64,000 nucleotides of DNA, taken from Candidatus Altimarinota bacterium (GTDB lineage: Bacteria; Patescibacteriota; Gracilibacteria; UBA4473). This document shows, piece after piece, positions 50,468 to 59,223 of the stretch. Within the stretch, counting starts at the first letter, position 1. Each line of letters begins with the position of its first letter. The stretch covers positions 112,551 to 176,550 of the forward strand of contig JAHDHX010000004.1 of assembly GCA_020631075.1 (NCBI GenBank). Direction: 5' to 3'. The notes beneath the pieces are model-generated. The model did not search any database. It was not told the DNA's origin and saw only the letters and a program-made list of their open reading frames with translations. A program made the position numbers and the translations under genes.

Positions 50468-51736
50468 ATGAATAACTCTAAAAAGCATCAATTGGCCGTG
50501 GCAAAGGAATATTTAACTGGAAATTCTGGTGAGACGGTGGCCATGGCGGTGGAAGATATTGCCACAGGGAAGTGGAACCTGGAACGGGAAGGTGAAAAAA
50601 GCACAGTGCTGGCTGTGACCCGATTGGAGACGTATTGGCGCATTGCGGTGTTTCAGGGGGTGATAGACGAGTGGCTGACTGAGCAAAAACTTGATAGGAT
50701 CACGGTAGTCAAAGCGCTGCGAAATGTCGGCAATGTGTCGCCTGAGCTACGCGAGATGGCCGTTGGGTATGCCAACCAAGTGCGCTATGTGCTGCAAGGA
50801 GAAGCTCCTGACGTGCATGACCTCGAACGTGAGCTGGGGGTGACGGGTGCGATGACATTCTTGCGGATGCGGAGCCACTCAGACATGGGGGGAGTACTCC
50901 ACCCCACTGAAGACCAAGAGCGGATCGAAAAACTGCGATCCAGCCTGTCTGTGGGGCAAGAGGCGTTTGTCTTGCGAAATCATGATGCAAAAAAATCCTT
51001 AGCGAAAGTGCTGGCCATACCAGCTGCGGGTGAGACACTCTATGGCATGGCCATACTGGAATATGTCGATAACAAAACAGGGAAATTAACAACAGACCAA
51101 CCACAATTGGCTGTACCTTTGCAGGCTTTAGAGCCAGTAAATACAGAAAATCGAAAGGAATTTTTTGAGAGTGAAGCCAACACCTACGCGGCCTCCTCTG
51201 ACCAATGGAATAAATTTGCCCGACCAGGGCTGGACCGAAGGCAGACTCCACTGGGGATAGACGTTTCCAAGGAATATCTGCGGGGGCTGAAATATAGCGA
51301 AGTGTATGGCTTGGCGGAAGAGCACCTGAGTGTTGTGTATTCTTATGTTGAGGATGCTCAGTTTTTTGACATCGCTCACACGGAGCTCATTGACCAGCGG
51401 ACACCATTGTCAGGGGACTCCAAACGAAAAATCTATTGGCTGGAAAAATTTAATCGGGAGGACTCTCACACGGACGAGCGGGCATTACTTTCCGCAGACC
51501 TTTTGGCACTCTGGAACTATGACCAAGCCAAAAAACTGGGATATGAGGGGGAAGTCAGCCTGAGCCAGATGCTGCTAGCCCCCACAAAACATGAAGCGGA
51601 ACTGAAAGAGGCGTATGGGGAAGAAATCGGTCAGCTGATAGCAGCAAATGCGGATAAGATAACAGATACATTTCGTCATTTAAGACTGCCATATCCTATA
51701 AATATGCCAGAAAGGCTGCGCTGGGAAGCGGCTTGA
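50468..51736 (+). CDS. Hypothetical protein, 422 aa
   Basis: The ATG at 50468 is abutted by GAAGGAG with no spacer. A soluble protein, helical for the first 130 residues (ITVVKALRNVGNVSPELREMAV), then mixed. A central part (EAFVLRNHDAKKSLAKVLAI ... LAVPLQALEPV) looks like a small beta barrel. A terminator follows. No family recognised. Confidence 0.7.
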   Translation: MNNSKKHQLAVAKEYLTGNSGETVAMAVEDIATGKWNLEREGEKSTVLAVTRLETYWRIAVFQGVIDEWLTEQKLDRITVVKALRNVGNVSPELREMAVGYANQVRYVLQGEAPDVHDLERELGVTGAMTFLRMRSHSDMGGVLHPTEDQERIEKLRSSLSVGQEAFVLRNHDAKKSLAKVLAIPAAGETLYGMAILEYVDNKTGKLTTDQPQLAVPLQALEPVNTENRKEFFESEANTYAASSDQWNKFARPGLDRRQTPLGIDVSKEYLRGLKYSEVYGLAEEHLSVVYSYVEDAQFFDIAHTELIDQRTPLSGDSKRKIYWLEKFNREDSHTDERALLSADLLALWNYDQAKKLGYEGEVSLSQMLLAPTKHEAELKEAYGEEIGQLIAANADKITDTFRHLRLPYPINMPERLRWEAA

Positions 51737-51766
51737 AGGTATTTCTGAGTAATAAATTTAAACATA

Positions 51767-51800
51767 AAAGCCCCCCCTCCGTTGAGCCGGGCGCTTTTTT
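51767..51800 (+). terminator. Terminator after the 50468 gene
   Basis: AAAAGCCCCCC and GGGCGCTTTTTT pair imperfectly around a short loop with a T-run; 30 nt past the stop. Confidence 0.65.
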
Positions 51801-51828
51801 CGTGTTTCCTCTGCGTGGTCAGCTGTGG

Positions 51829-51834
51829 TACAAT
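51829..51834 (+). promoter_or_regulatory. Extended -10 (TGGTACAAT)
   Basis: TGGTACAAT lies 35 nt before ATG 51870, giving a short 5' leader of about 28 nt. Confidence 0.5.
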
Positions 51835-51869
51835 GCACAGAGACTCGCACTTTTTCACCCCCCTGAGCC

Positions 51870-52160
51870 ATGTCACTCGACACACCTGAGCCGATCAGCA
51901 TCAATGATTTTTTTGCGAACTGTCAGTCGAGTTACTTTATTGAAGGGGGGGTGAGTCAGTACACGCAAGCGCTGCTGAAATCAGCCCTGGCGGGGAAGGC
52001 GGAAGTGACGCCTGCGGAGCTGAAAGGGGTGATAGAGACGGCGCTCGATACCATACAGGAGATGTACCAAAAAGGCGGTAGATTGGATGGTGCCAGTATG
52101 GGGAACTCCACTGCTGGGGTCGCGAAAGAGCAGCTGAAAGATATTTATAATCAGATCTGA
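51870..52160 (+). CDS. Hypothetical helical protein, 96 aa
   Basis: The ATG at 51870 opens MSLDTPEPIS. Most of the protein is two helices around ALAGKAEVTPAELKGVIETA, a helical hairpin like that in the tandem paralogues at 44.7-46.6 kb. It converges with 52167 with 6 bp between stops. No export signal. Confidence 0.65.
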   Translation: MSLDTPEPISINDFFANCQSSYFIEGGVSQYTQALLKSALAGKAEVTPAELKGVIETALDTIQEMYQKGGRLDGASMGNSTAGVAKEQLKDIYNQI

Positions 52161-52166
52161 GAGGCG

Positions 52167-52643
52167 TCACACGTCAGATGGGCGCTCGGCGTGGCCGAGG
52201 GTGACTGTGCCCAAGCCTTCGCCCAGCGGCTGTCGCCCCGCCCAGGCGATGTCGTTGACGGCAAGGATGTTCATAACCTGGGCGGGGGTGAGGCCTAGCT
52301 GGTCGTTGAATTTGCGGAGGAGGACAGGGGCACCCAGCTGGCCGTCAGCGGTGGGCGTCGCCCCGCGGTAGGCCACCACCGCCACGGACTGTTGCAGGCG
52401 CGGGACGATGTACTTTTCGAGCCAGCGCAGGGCGGCGGGCTCGCTGTCGAGCCTCACGACGAAGCGCTCGGACTCCAGATGGTCAAAGACGGTCTGGGCC
52501 ACGCCGTCCTTGATCTCCGTTACCATCTGCGTGGCGGTCAGCCCCGCTCGGGGGTAGATCACTTCGACCAGCACGGTTTGCTTGGCTCGTTCTTGGTCAA
52601 ACTTTGAGAGGGAGGTTTTGCCTTCGCGGAGGTGGTGGGCCAT
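52167..52643 (-). CDS. Hypothetical protein, 158 aa
   Basis: The start at 52643 (MAHHLREGK) gives 158 aa of mixed fold: strands (TVLVEVIYP, ESERFVVRLDS, SVAVVAYRG) alternate with helices, ending in a helix-turn-helix-like LTPAQVMNILAVNDIAWA. It lies 24 bp past the stop of the 52668 gene on the same strand, so the two form a unit. No family recognised. Confidence 0.65.
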   Translation of the reverse strand: MAHHLREGKTSLSKFDQERAKQTVLVEVIYPRAGLTATQMVTEIKDGVAQTVFDHLESERFVVRLDSEPAALRWLEKYIVPRLQQSVAVVAYRGATPTADGQLGAPVLLRKFNDQLGLTPAQVMNILAVNDIAWAGRQPLGEGLGTVTLGHAERPSDV

Positions 52644-52667
52644 GGTAGGGGACAATAAAAATGTGCG

Positions 52668-53171
52668 TCAAGAGACGCGGGAGCGCAGGGCGTCCTTCTG
52701 GGCTGGGGTCAGGCGGATGGTGGGCTCTGCGGGGACGGTCTGGGGTTGGCTTTCGGTAGCGTCTTGCTGGTCTTTGGCTGCGAGCAGGGCGGTGACCTGC
52801 TCGGTCGTCAGGGCGATTGGGTTGCGGTTGAAGCCCAGAAATTTGCGTTGCTTGGTGATGGCGTGGGGGGCTTTCTCAGAGTTGGTGGCGTATTCGGTCG
52901 TGGTGGTGGTGTAGGTGAAGCTGACGAGGGCTTTGTCAACGAGGAGCTGAACCTTGGTGCGGACGGCCTCGGTGGGGGTCTGGAAGGTGCACAGGTCGGC
53001 GACGTCCTCGAGGGCGGTGGCTCTGGCCAGTTGGGTGGGGGAGAGGTCAGAGCGGACGACGTAGTGGGCTTGCTGGGTGACGGTCTGCTGGCCGATGAGG
53101 CGACGGTCAGCGTCTGACTCTTGGTTTTGCGCCTCTTTTTGTGAGAAGTAGGGGGCTCGTTCTTCGCTCAT
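52668..53171 (-). CDS. Hypothetical protein, 167 aa
   Basis: The ATG at 53171 opens MSEERAPYFSQKEAQ. A helical protein with a Thr-rich strand (VSFTYTTTTTEYA) and a repeated phrase: LSPTQLARATALEDV, LTTEQVTALLAAKDQ and LTPAQKDALRSRVS. The third ends the protein. The repeated 'L(T/S)xxQ' helices recall the end of its neighbour at 52167. Role unknown. Confidence 0.65.
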   Translation of the reverse strand: MSEERAPYFSQKEAQNQESDADRRLIGQQTVTQQAHYVVRSDLSPTQLARATALEDVADLCTFQTPTEAVRTKVQLLVDKALVSFTYTTTTTEYATNSEKAPHAITKQRKFLGFNRNPIALTTEQVTALLAAKDQQDATESQPQTVPAEPTIRLTPAQKDALRSRVS

Positions 53172-53359
53172 TTGTAATTATCGTGAAAATCTTTTTATTA
53201 CTTATTTAATTAGGGACTGGGAGTCAAACTTGCTTCGGGGAAATTTTAGGGAGTGTTGCCTGTCTCATTTGTCATATTTTACCCGTACTGGGGTTGCACT
53301 CTCCGTATACAAAATTTATTCTCTGGGTGTACGATCTCGCTCCACATACATCAAAAAAC

Positions 53360-54634
53360 ATGGCACAAGGTGGCTGGTCACGGCGGAAACGGGGGGTGGG
53401 GCTCCTGACGGTGGGGGTGGGGCTCCTGCTGGGGGGAGGGGGTGGGCCTGCGGTGCTGGCGGCCTACCACCCGCCAGCGCAGGTGGTGGACGCGAAGCTG
53501 ACCCATGACCTCGATGAGCTGACCGTCACCACGGACAAGCCCGTGACGCCGCGGTCGGAATTCTTGGTGGAGTTGCTGCGGGGGGAGCAGATCATTTATA
53601 CGCAGCAGTTTCAGCGGGTGTCAGAGCGGACGCTGACCCTGACACGCCTGCGGGAGGGGCACCTGGACGAACTGCCTGACGGGCGGTACCACTGGCGGTT
53701 GCGGGTGTGTGGGTGGCGGGCGATCGACCATCGCATCGGCCAGCTGGGGCCCGAGTGTACGCCGCCGCTGGTGCGTTCCTTTGACCTTGACCGTCAGCGG
53801 GTCGAGCGCTCTGACCTGCGGGTGCTGGCCCCGACCATCGTCGAGCGCCCCGCCGGCCAGTGGGCCCTGGCCGCGACCGTGTGCAACGCCGGCACGGGCA
53901 CAACCTTCAGCCACCACCGTCAGCCCCGGGTGGAGTGGTCGCTCATCCCCGATGGGTTGCCCAAGAAAAAACATCGCCAACGCCAAAACCAACGGCGAAA
54001 GAAACCGCTCCCTGAGCCGCTGACCAGCACGGTGACACTGACGGCGGACGGGGAGTTTTGGCCGCGGGGGGAGTGCCGCGCTGTGGCCCAATGGGACCTG
54101 CCGACGGCGGAGCGGGGGCGGCTGCAGACGAACCGTTACCGCGTGTGTGTGCGGGCGCCTGAGTGGTCGGAGGCTGAAACCGACAACAACTGCACGGAGG
54201 GGTACCTGCGGGATGGGTTTGACCTGTTGCCTGGGCAGCACGGCCGCACCGCGACCATCACCCGTGACCCGCACACGCGCCGTCGTCTGCCCAAAACGCA
54301 CCAAGTGCTGGCTTCGGGCCATGTGCATTACCCCGAGCCCAGCACCGCCCAGCACACCACCCGCCGCCGTCGCCTGACCCACGCGCAAAGCCTGACCCAG
54401 CGCAGTGGGCAGGGGTTTACCCAGCGGTTGCAGGCCCACACCGCCCAGCGCGCGGCCGCCGCCACGGGGCCGTATGTGCCCGCCCTGCCCCGCGAAACCC
54501 CCACGCCGTATAACGAAACTGGGTCACGCCCTGACCTGACCCAGCGGTGGGGCGGCTGGCTGACGGGGCCGTCCGTCGCGCCCTATGCCACGCACGTCTG
54601 GCCGACGAGCCCGACGGAGGATTTGGGGTATTGA
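53360..54634 (+). CDS. Secreted protein with CARDB-like domain
   Basis: The start at 53360 (MAQGGWSRRKRG) gives 424 aa: a basic start and Gly/Leu/Val signal peptide (VGLLTVGVGLLLGGGGG), then a beta domain (about 35-150) and a CARDB-like adhesion domain (about 155-300). The latter has DLRVLAP, LAATVCNAGTG, WDLPTAERGRLQTNRYRV and EWSEAETDNNCTEGY, the last being the typical Asp/Glu-Asn-Asn end. A His/Arg/Thr-rich tail of about 100 residues looks disordered. An upstream in-frame ATG at 53294 would spoil the signal peptide. Probably a surface adhesive protein. Confidence 0.75.
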   Translation: MAQGGWSRRKRGVGLLTVGVGLLLGGGGGPAVLAAYHPPAQVVDAKLTHDLDELTVTTDKPVTPRSEFLVELLRGEQIIYTQQFQRVSERTLTLTRLREGHLDELPDGRYHWRLRVCGWRAIDHRIGQLGPECTPPLVRSFDLDRQRVERSDLRVLAPTIVERPAGQWALAATVCNAGTGTTFSHHRQPRVEWSLIPDGLPKKKHRQRQNQRRKKPLPEPLTSTVTLTADGEFWPRGECRAVAQWDLPTAERGRLQTNRYRVCVRAPEWSEAETDNNCTEGYLRDGFDLLPGQHGRTATITRDPHTRRRLPKTHQVLASGHVHYPEPSTAQHTTRRRRLTHAQSLTQRSGQGFTQRLQAHTAQRAAAATGPYVPALPRETPTPYNETGSRPDLTQRWGGWLTGPSVAPYATHVWPTSPTEDLGY

Positions 54635-54720
54635 CATAGTGCGGAGGGGCGATTTCATTTACAGGTAAATAAGTTCAGCCGACATATTTGCCACAAGGCG
54701 CGCAATGCCCTAAAAACAAT

Positions 54721-55464
54721 ATGATGAATTTTCTGAAAGTACGGGAGCTACTCCAGCATGAACTCGGTGCCAATGATTACATTGCGGAAGTTACTCAAGA
54801 CATTCAAGCTTCAAAGCAGCTCAGTGATGAAGTCAGACAAACTTTATTGTCTTACATTGACAATCCCACCCAAGAGATAGACTGCAAATTAGTTAAAGAA
54901 GCTTCTCAAATATTGAGAGAAGAGGTTTTTGAAGTAGATGATCAATTGCCATATGCGGAAAGAGCAGCCGCAGAGCTCAGAGGTAAGTACCTAAACGTCA
55001 TTAGAAATAAAGTGAATGCCAGAAGTCAGTACCCCCAAAAAGAACTCACTTTTCAGAATAGAGAAGAAGTAGCCGAAACTTTAGCCTTTGGTGATGACCT
55101 TATAGACTTTCTTATTTCAAAAGGAATACATTCTGTAGATCCAGTAACCCTCTGGCGTGAGGTCTCTAAGCTCGAGGAAATAGGTCTTCTCCTTACCATG
55201 GCCAAGATAAGTAAAGTTACAAACATCAGTCCATTCACCCCAGAGCAGCAACAAAAAATAATCTCAAAGTTACAAGGTGGCGGTTTGCATGATTTTATCC
55301 CTCAGCTAACAGCTCTCGGTGGCAGGATTAACCATTTAGACATTGAATGTCACCTTCAAAAGCTTCTGAAAGAAAACAAGCAACTAAAATCACAGGCCTC
55401 TCAACTTTTATCAGAGAGAGAAAAATTCCTTCAAGAAATAGAGGCGCTCAAAGAGAGTAATTAA
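54721..55464 (+). CDS. AT-rich helical protein with coiled-coil end, 247 aa
   Basis: The start at 54721 (MMNFLKVREL) replaces a TTG extension to 54688. All-helical protein ending in a coiled coil (KENKQLKSQASQLLSEREKF). More AT-rich than its neighbours. The segment LLSYIDNPTQEIDCKLVKEA resembles one in the 27957 protein. No export signal; function unknown. Confidence 0.7.
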   Translation: MMNFLKVRELLQHELGANDYIAEVTQDIQASKQLSDEVRQTLLSYIDNPTQEIDCKLVKEASQILREEVFEVDDQLPYAERAAAELRGKYLNVIRNKVNARSQYPQKELTFQNREEVAETLAFGDDLIDFLISKGIHSVDPVTLWREVSKLEEIGLLLTMAKISKVTNISPFTPEQQQKIISKLQGGGLHDFIPQLTALGGRINHLDIECHLQKLLKENKQLKSQASQLLSEREKFLQEIEALKESN

Positions 55465-55664
55465 CACCCCACGCTCTACGGCTACCTCCGCGAAACTATC
55501 CCACCCTTTTTGGTGTTACGCTGTTCTCGCTACCACGCTCACACTGGCGGTGACGGCTGCGCCAGCCAGCGGCGGGTGAGTGGTGGCTTTGGGTGCAAAC
55601 TGCGGGAGAGACTCTGTAATACTTCACTCCCGCTATATGCCCGCCCTGTGCTAGAGAAAGGAGG

Positions 55665-57170
55665 ATGTCTTCCCCTTTGCCTGACCCTCGCACCACGCCC
55701 CTGCCCACGCTGGCGGCGACCCTGCGCCAGCAAGCGGAGGATGACCTGTGGCTTTTTGCGCAAATATTTTGTTCTACATTCCTCGCGCCGCCGTCGCCTG
55801 ACGACCCGCAGGCACTGCTGCCGCCACCGTCATATTATGCGCCTTTGGCCGCTGCCATGGCCGAGCACTCGACCCTGACCCTCGTGCCGCGGGGGCACGG
55901 CAAGACGACCTTGGGGATCATCCGCACGCTGCACCAGGTGTGCTATGGTCGCGTCAAAGCGAAGTTGATCTGGGCGCGGCGGTCGCTGCTGCGGCATATA
56001 TTCCGCACGGTGCGGACCGCGCTGGAGACCGATGAGCTGATCAGGCTCGTGTATGGGCCACAGGTGCCCAGCCGCCGCCAGCGGGGCACCCACCCGTGGC
56101 GGGCGGGGCACCTGACGACGCGCCAAGGGGTGACACTGGTGGGCACGACGCCTGAGTCGGCCGTGCGGGGCGGGCGGTATGACGAACTGTGGGTCGATGA
56201 CCCGCAAGAAGACGCTGACGCTCACTCCCCGACGCGGTCTGAGCGGGCGTTGGATTTCTATCGGCGGGCGCTGGTGCCGACCCTCACGCCGCAGGGTCGG
56301 GTGCACATTACGGGGACGAGCCTGGGGCCGCTGTCGCTGGTGGAGCGCCTGTGGGCGGACACGAGCGTGCCCCTGCACCGTACGCGGCTCTCGGCCGTGG
56401 TGGGGCCAATCTTTGCGCCTGAGACGGGCTGTCTGGTGGGGGGGGAGCCCCTGTGGCCTGAGCGGTTTTCGCTGGAGACGCTCGAGCACCTGCGGTCGCT
56501 GATGGGGACGGCGGCGTGGCAACGGGAATTTCAGCAGCTGGCGACTGACCCCGCGCAGGAGCGGCTGGTCTTTGCCGATGTGCTGCCCCCCGAACCCACC
56601 ACACACGCCCCGCGCCACACGCTGGGCGCCGTGCAGCTGTGGGAGCCGCCGCGCGATGACTTGACCTATGGCATAGACCTGGCGGCGGGTGACCCGGCGG
56701 GGGATGAGTCGGCCGTGGTGGGGGTGACCCCCGAGGGCGCGATAGCCGTGGTGTGGCACGGGCACCTGCCCCAAGGCGACGTGGCGCGGTTGGTCGATGA
56801 CCTGTGGGGGCAGGGGTACCGCGGGTTGGTCGCCCCTGAGCGCAACGGGGCGCTGGCGTTTTTCGACGCGTGTGAGGGGTATGACTGGCACCCCCATGCG
56901 CTGTATCGTCACCGTTCGGTTGGGCGGCGGGGGTATGCGCGCAGTACGCGGTTTGGGTTCCCCACCACGCGCCAGACCAAACCCCAGCTGATCGCCACGG
57001 GGCGGAGGCACCTGCGCCAGCACTCCCCTGCCCTGCCCCGCGCCCTGTGGGGGCAGCTGAGCCGTTACCACTATGACCAGCACGGCCGTGCCACCGCCCC
57101 CCACGGCCACTATGACGACCTGCTGATGGCGTATTTGATTGCCCTACAGTGCGTCGTCGTCGCTGGGTGA
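55665..57170 (+). CDS. Phage large terminase (TerL)
   Basis: A 501-aa protein. The N-terminal ATPase has Walker A VPRGHGKTT (74-82, Lys80) and Walker B with DELWVDDP (173-180), followed by HITGTSL coupling motif. The C-terminal RNase H-like nuclease has GIDLAAGDPAGDESA (Asp338), APERNG (Glu392) and GHYDDLLMAYLIAL (Asp484/485). All key residues are present and length is normal, so it looks functional. TerL pumps DNA into phage heads through the portal and cuts concatemers. AAAGGAGG abuts the ATG without a spacer. A candidate portal is at 2068 and TerS at 20106, far apart. Confidence 0.92.
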   Translation: MSSPLPDPRTTPLPTLAATLRQQAEDDLWLFAQIFCSTFLAPPSPDDPQALLPPPSYYAPLAAAMAEHSTLTLVPRGHGKTTLGIIRTLHQVCYGRVKAKLIWARRSLLRHIFRTVRTALETDELIRLVYGPQVPSRRQRGTHPWRAGHLTTRQGVTLVGTTPESAVRGGRYDELWVDDPQEDADAHSPTRSERALDFYRRALVPTLTPQGRVHITGTSLGPLSLVERLWADTSVPLHRTRLSAVVGPIFAPETGCLVGGEPLWPERFSLETLEHLRSLMGTAAWQREFQQLATDPAQERLVFADVLPPEPTTHAPRHTLGAVQLWEPPRDDLTYGIDLAAGDPAGDESAVVGVTPEGAIAVVWHGHLPQGDVARLVDDLWGQGYRGLVAPERNGALAFFDACEGYDWHPHALYRHRSVGRRGYARSTRFGFPTTRQTKPQLIATGRRHLRQHSPALPRALWGQLSRYHYDQHGRATAPHGHYDDLLMAYLIALQCVVVAG

Positions 57171-58192
57171 GCTCCGCGCGGGTCGCTGCCGCTCCCTGCT
57201 GCTTCGCTCACCGCTCCTCTTTCCTCGGCGATCGCTGGGCAGTGAGCCAGGTGATGCGATCACCTCGGATGTCTGCAAGCAGTCACCTGTCATCTTGAAT
57301 GCTACGGTGGCTTGATTCCGCTGCGCTCCATCGGCGCGACCTTCCGCATTCGCTGCGAATCTTAACGTGGTGAAATCCATATCCCGCCCCTGCTGCTTCG
57401 CTCACTGCTCCTCTTTCCTCGGCGATCGCTGGGCAGTGAGCCAGGTGATGCGATCACCTCGGATGTCTGCAAGCAGTCACCTGTCATCTTGAATGCTACG
57501 GTGGCTTGATTCCGCTGCGCTCCATCGGCGCGACCTTCCGCATTCGCTGCGGGGCTTCGTGTGACTCTGTCGCTCACTGCTCTGTATTCGCTTGGGGTTT
57601 TTATTTCAAATTTGTTATAATATATCTCAAAATGTGCGCCGAAGTAGGGGGGAGGAAAGTCCACCAGAAAATCTATGGTTCAGCGAACCGTGGTTCGTTG
57701 TCGCAGCTGGATTACCTCGGAGAAATACTGCAGACTCTTACTTTATCCTTGGGGTCATTTTCAGACAATATTTGTACTTTTGGCAGCAAAAGTACCAAAA
57801 CTGCTGGGGGGGCCAAACTCGCCGACACCTTGTTTACACTGGGCATGACCCGACCGTTCGCCAGAGAGGCATGTTTATTATCATCGATTGGATATAATAT
57901 ACAGATACCAATATGACACGGGTGCTCCGACTGCTCACTCCTGGCTCAGACACCAGTGGCCCCCCCAGACCCCCACTTGCCTTGCTATTATCTTTGATAA
58001 ATCGGGCAATCGCAGCTCGATCACTACACTGCGGCTGCTTTAGGCTCAGCCGCCCAAACCACACTCCCTCCTCTGTATTCTCTGGGGGGTTTTGCAGTAG
58101 TGAATTTCTCTGTAATCGTGGGGCATTGGTGGACTCGCGCAGCGAACCACGCTGGGACACTTTGGGGGGAAGTGGGGCTGGGGGCTGAAAAT
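57171..58192. repeat. 1-kb gene-free block of REP-like repeats
   Basis: 57198-57357 and 57392-57551 are almost identical 160-bp units, each with the core CCTCGGCGATCGC ... GCGATCACCTCGGATGTCTGC. After them come copies of the 3.5-kb piece (57757-57805) and the 16.4/17.1-kb phrases (57680, 58130). Short frames within the repeats encode the same peptide twice and are judged spurious. Confidence 0.75.
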
Positions 58193-58552
58193 CTAGTGAA
58201 ATCCGTATTCAGCTTTTTCCTCATCAGTCAGGCGACGGTAGACATATCCGCCTGCGAGCGTTCTATGGCTAATCATTTCTACTGGTACTTCTTGGGTTTT
58301 GCCTGTTTGTTTACTTTTAAGGACACGGAGAACTTTCTTCTTTACTACATGAGTTGATGCGTTGATATCTGAACCTGTTAAATCATTTTCAAGTGCAGCC
58401 TGAGCCTGAGAGCTGTAGACTTCAATAATATCACCTGCTTTAATTATTTTCTTTTTTCCTCTTTTGTTTACACTTTTATACTCTTTCGTTATGGCTTCAC
58501 ATTTAACGACGGGGATGGCTTCTTTTGTCACGTCTATCGATTTGTTTTCCAT
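58193..58552 (-). CDS. AT-rich small basic protein, 119 aa
   Basis: The ATG at 58552 opens MENKSIDVTKEAIPV. Lys-rich, strand-rich protein with phrases IIKAGDIIEVYSS and KTQEVPVEMISHR; it might be a small beta-barrel domain. AT-rich compared with yqgF next door. No family recognised. Confidence 0.65.
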   Translation of the reverse strand: MENKSIDVTKEAIPVVKCEAITKEYKSVNKRGKKKIIKAGDIIEVYSSQAQAALENDLTGSDINASTHVVKKKVLRVLKSKQTGKTQEVPVEMISHRTLAGGYVYRRLTDEEKAEYGFH

Positions 58553-58609
58553 ATTCTTTTTTTAATTACAGTAGCACGATTTGCAATTTTTTTTATAACT
58601 TTTTAAATG

Positions 58610-59047
58610 TTATACTAATTGGGCCCACCACCACTCGATCAGCTGGGCGGCGGCTAGGTCGTCGACATGGGCACGGCTGGGAGATTGCTGGCGGACGAGC
58701 TGGGTGGAGTGGCGTTCGTCGATGAAGTGGCTGTGGTAGGGCAATGCCTGGGCCAGGGTGCGCACCGTGTGGGCGATGGGGGCGGGGGTGCCGTCGGCGC
58801 CGATGGGGAGGCCCCAGACGACGTCTGTCAGGTGGTGCTGGGCGCTGAGGGTAGCGAGCTGCTCGGGGAGCTGCGACGGGGGGCAGACCCCAGCGGGGTG
58901 GGCAAACAGGCCGTCGGGGCTGTAGGCCAAGCCGCAGCGAGACGTGCCGTAGTCAACCGCTAGGCAGGGCGGGCCCGATGTAGGGGACTGGTGGGTGGCT
59001 TGGGCCTGGAGCGAAGCCAAAATGCGGGGGTCGGGGGGGCGGGGCAT
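58610..59047 (-). CDS. ruvX: YqgF/RuvX Holliday-junction resolvase-like nuclease
   Basis: The start at 59047 (MPRPPDPRI) gives 145 aa; upstream in-frame sequence is repeat and leader. LAVDYGTSRCGLAYS carries Asp32; VVWGLPIGADGTP is the glycine loop; DERHST carries Glu111; HVDDLAAAQLIEWW carries Asp129/130. The three acidic metal ligands of the RNase H fold are intact. In bacteria the family trims pre-16S rRNA 5' ends and is essential; a resolvase role is also proposed. An N-terminal extension of about 25 residues precedes the domain. Confidence 0.88.
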   Translation of the reverse strand: MPRPPDPRILASLQAQATHQSPTSGPPCLAVDYGTSRCGLAYSPDGLFAHPAGVCPPSQLPEQLATLSAQHHLTDVVWGLPIGADGTPAPIAHTVRTLAQALPYHSHFIDERHSTQLVRQQSPSRAHVDDLAAAQLIEWWWAQLV

Positions 59048-59051
59048 TTTT

Positions 59052-59122
59052 GAATAAAAAAAGTGATCAAAACTAGAGGGCGCTGTGCAGGTACGTTGTC
59101 GGAGGGAGTCTAGAAGATGGGG
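59052..59122. repeat. 71-bp direct repeat, copy 1
   Basis: GAATAAAAAAAGTGATCAAAACTAGAGG ... GAGGGAGTCTAGAAGATGGGG matches 59725-59795 with about eight differences. Lies just upstream of ruvX (minus strand). Confidence 0.75.
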
Positions 59123-59223
59123 TGCCAAGTGCCAAGGAGGTGATTCCCATCTATGGCTTGCATCATGAGCGTAAGCGTTGACGGCAGGAGTGAAATCCGC
59201 GATAAGTAAACATGATGTACAAA

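Noticed and set aside
55830..57110. 426-codon minus-strand frame opposite TerL
   Set aside because: It is the antisense shadow of a gene with complete Walker and nuclease motifs; its translation is Arg/Pro/His rich without domains. The same applies to long antisense frames at 39595-40806 and 2809-3474.
57198..57551. CRISPR-like array
   Set aside because: Only two long units with near-identical content; no short repeats with unique spacers and no cas genes.
57640..57700. GAGGAAAGTCC, a hallmark of RNase P RNA
   Set aside because: None of the other conserved RNase P blocks follow, and the surroundings are dispersed repeats.
57506..57916. 136-codon frame in the repeat block
   Set aside because: It spans repeat units and composition shifts; the peptide has no protein-like character.
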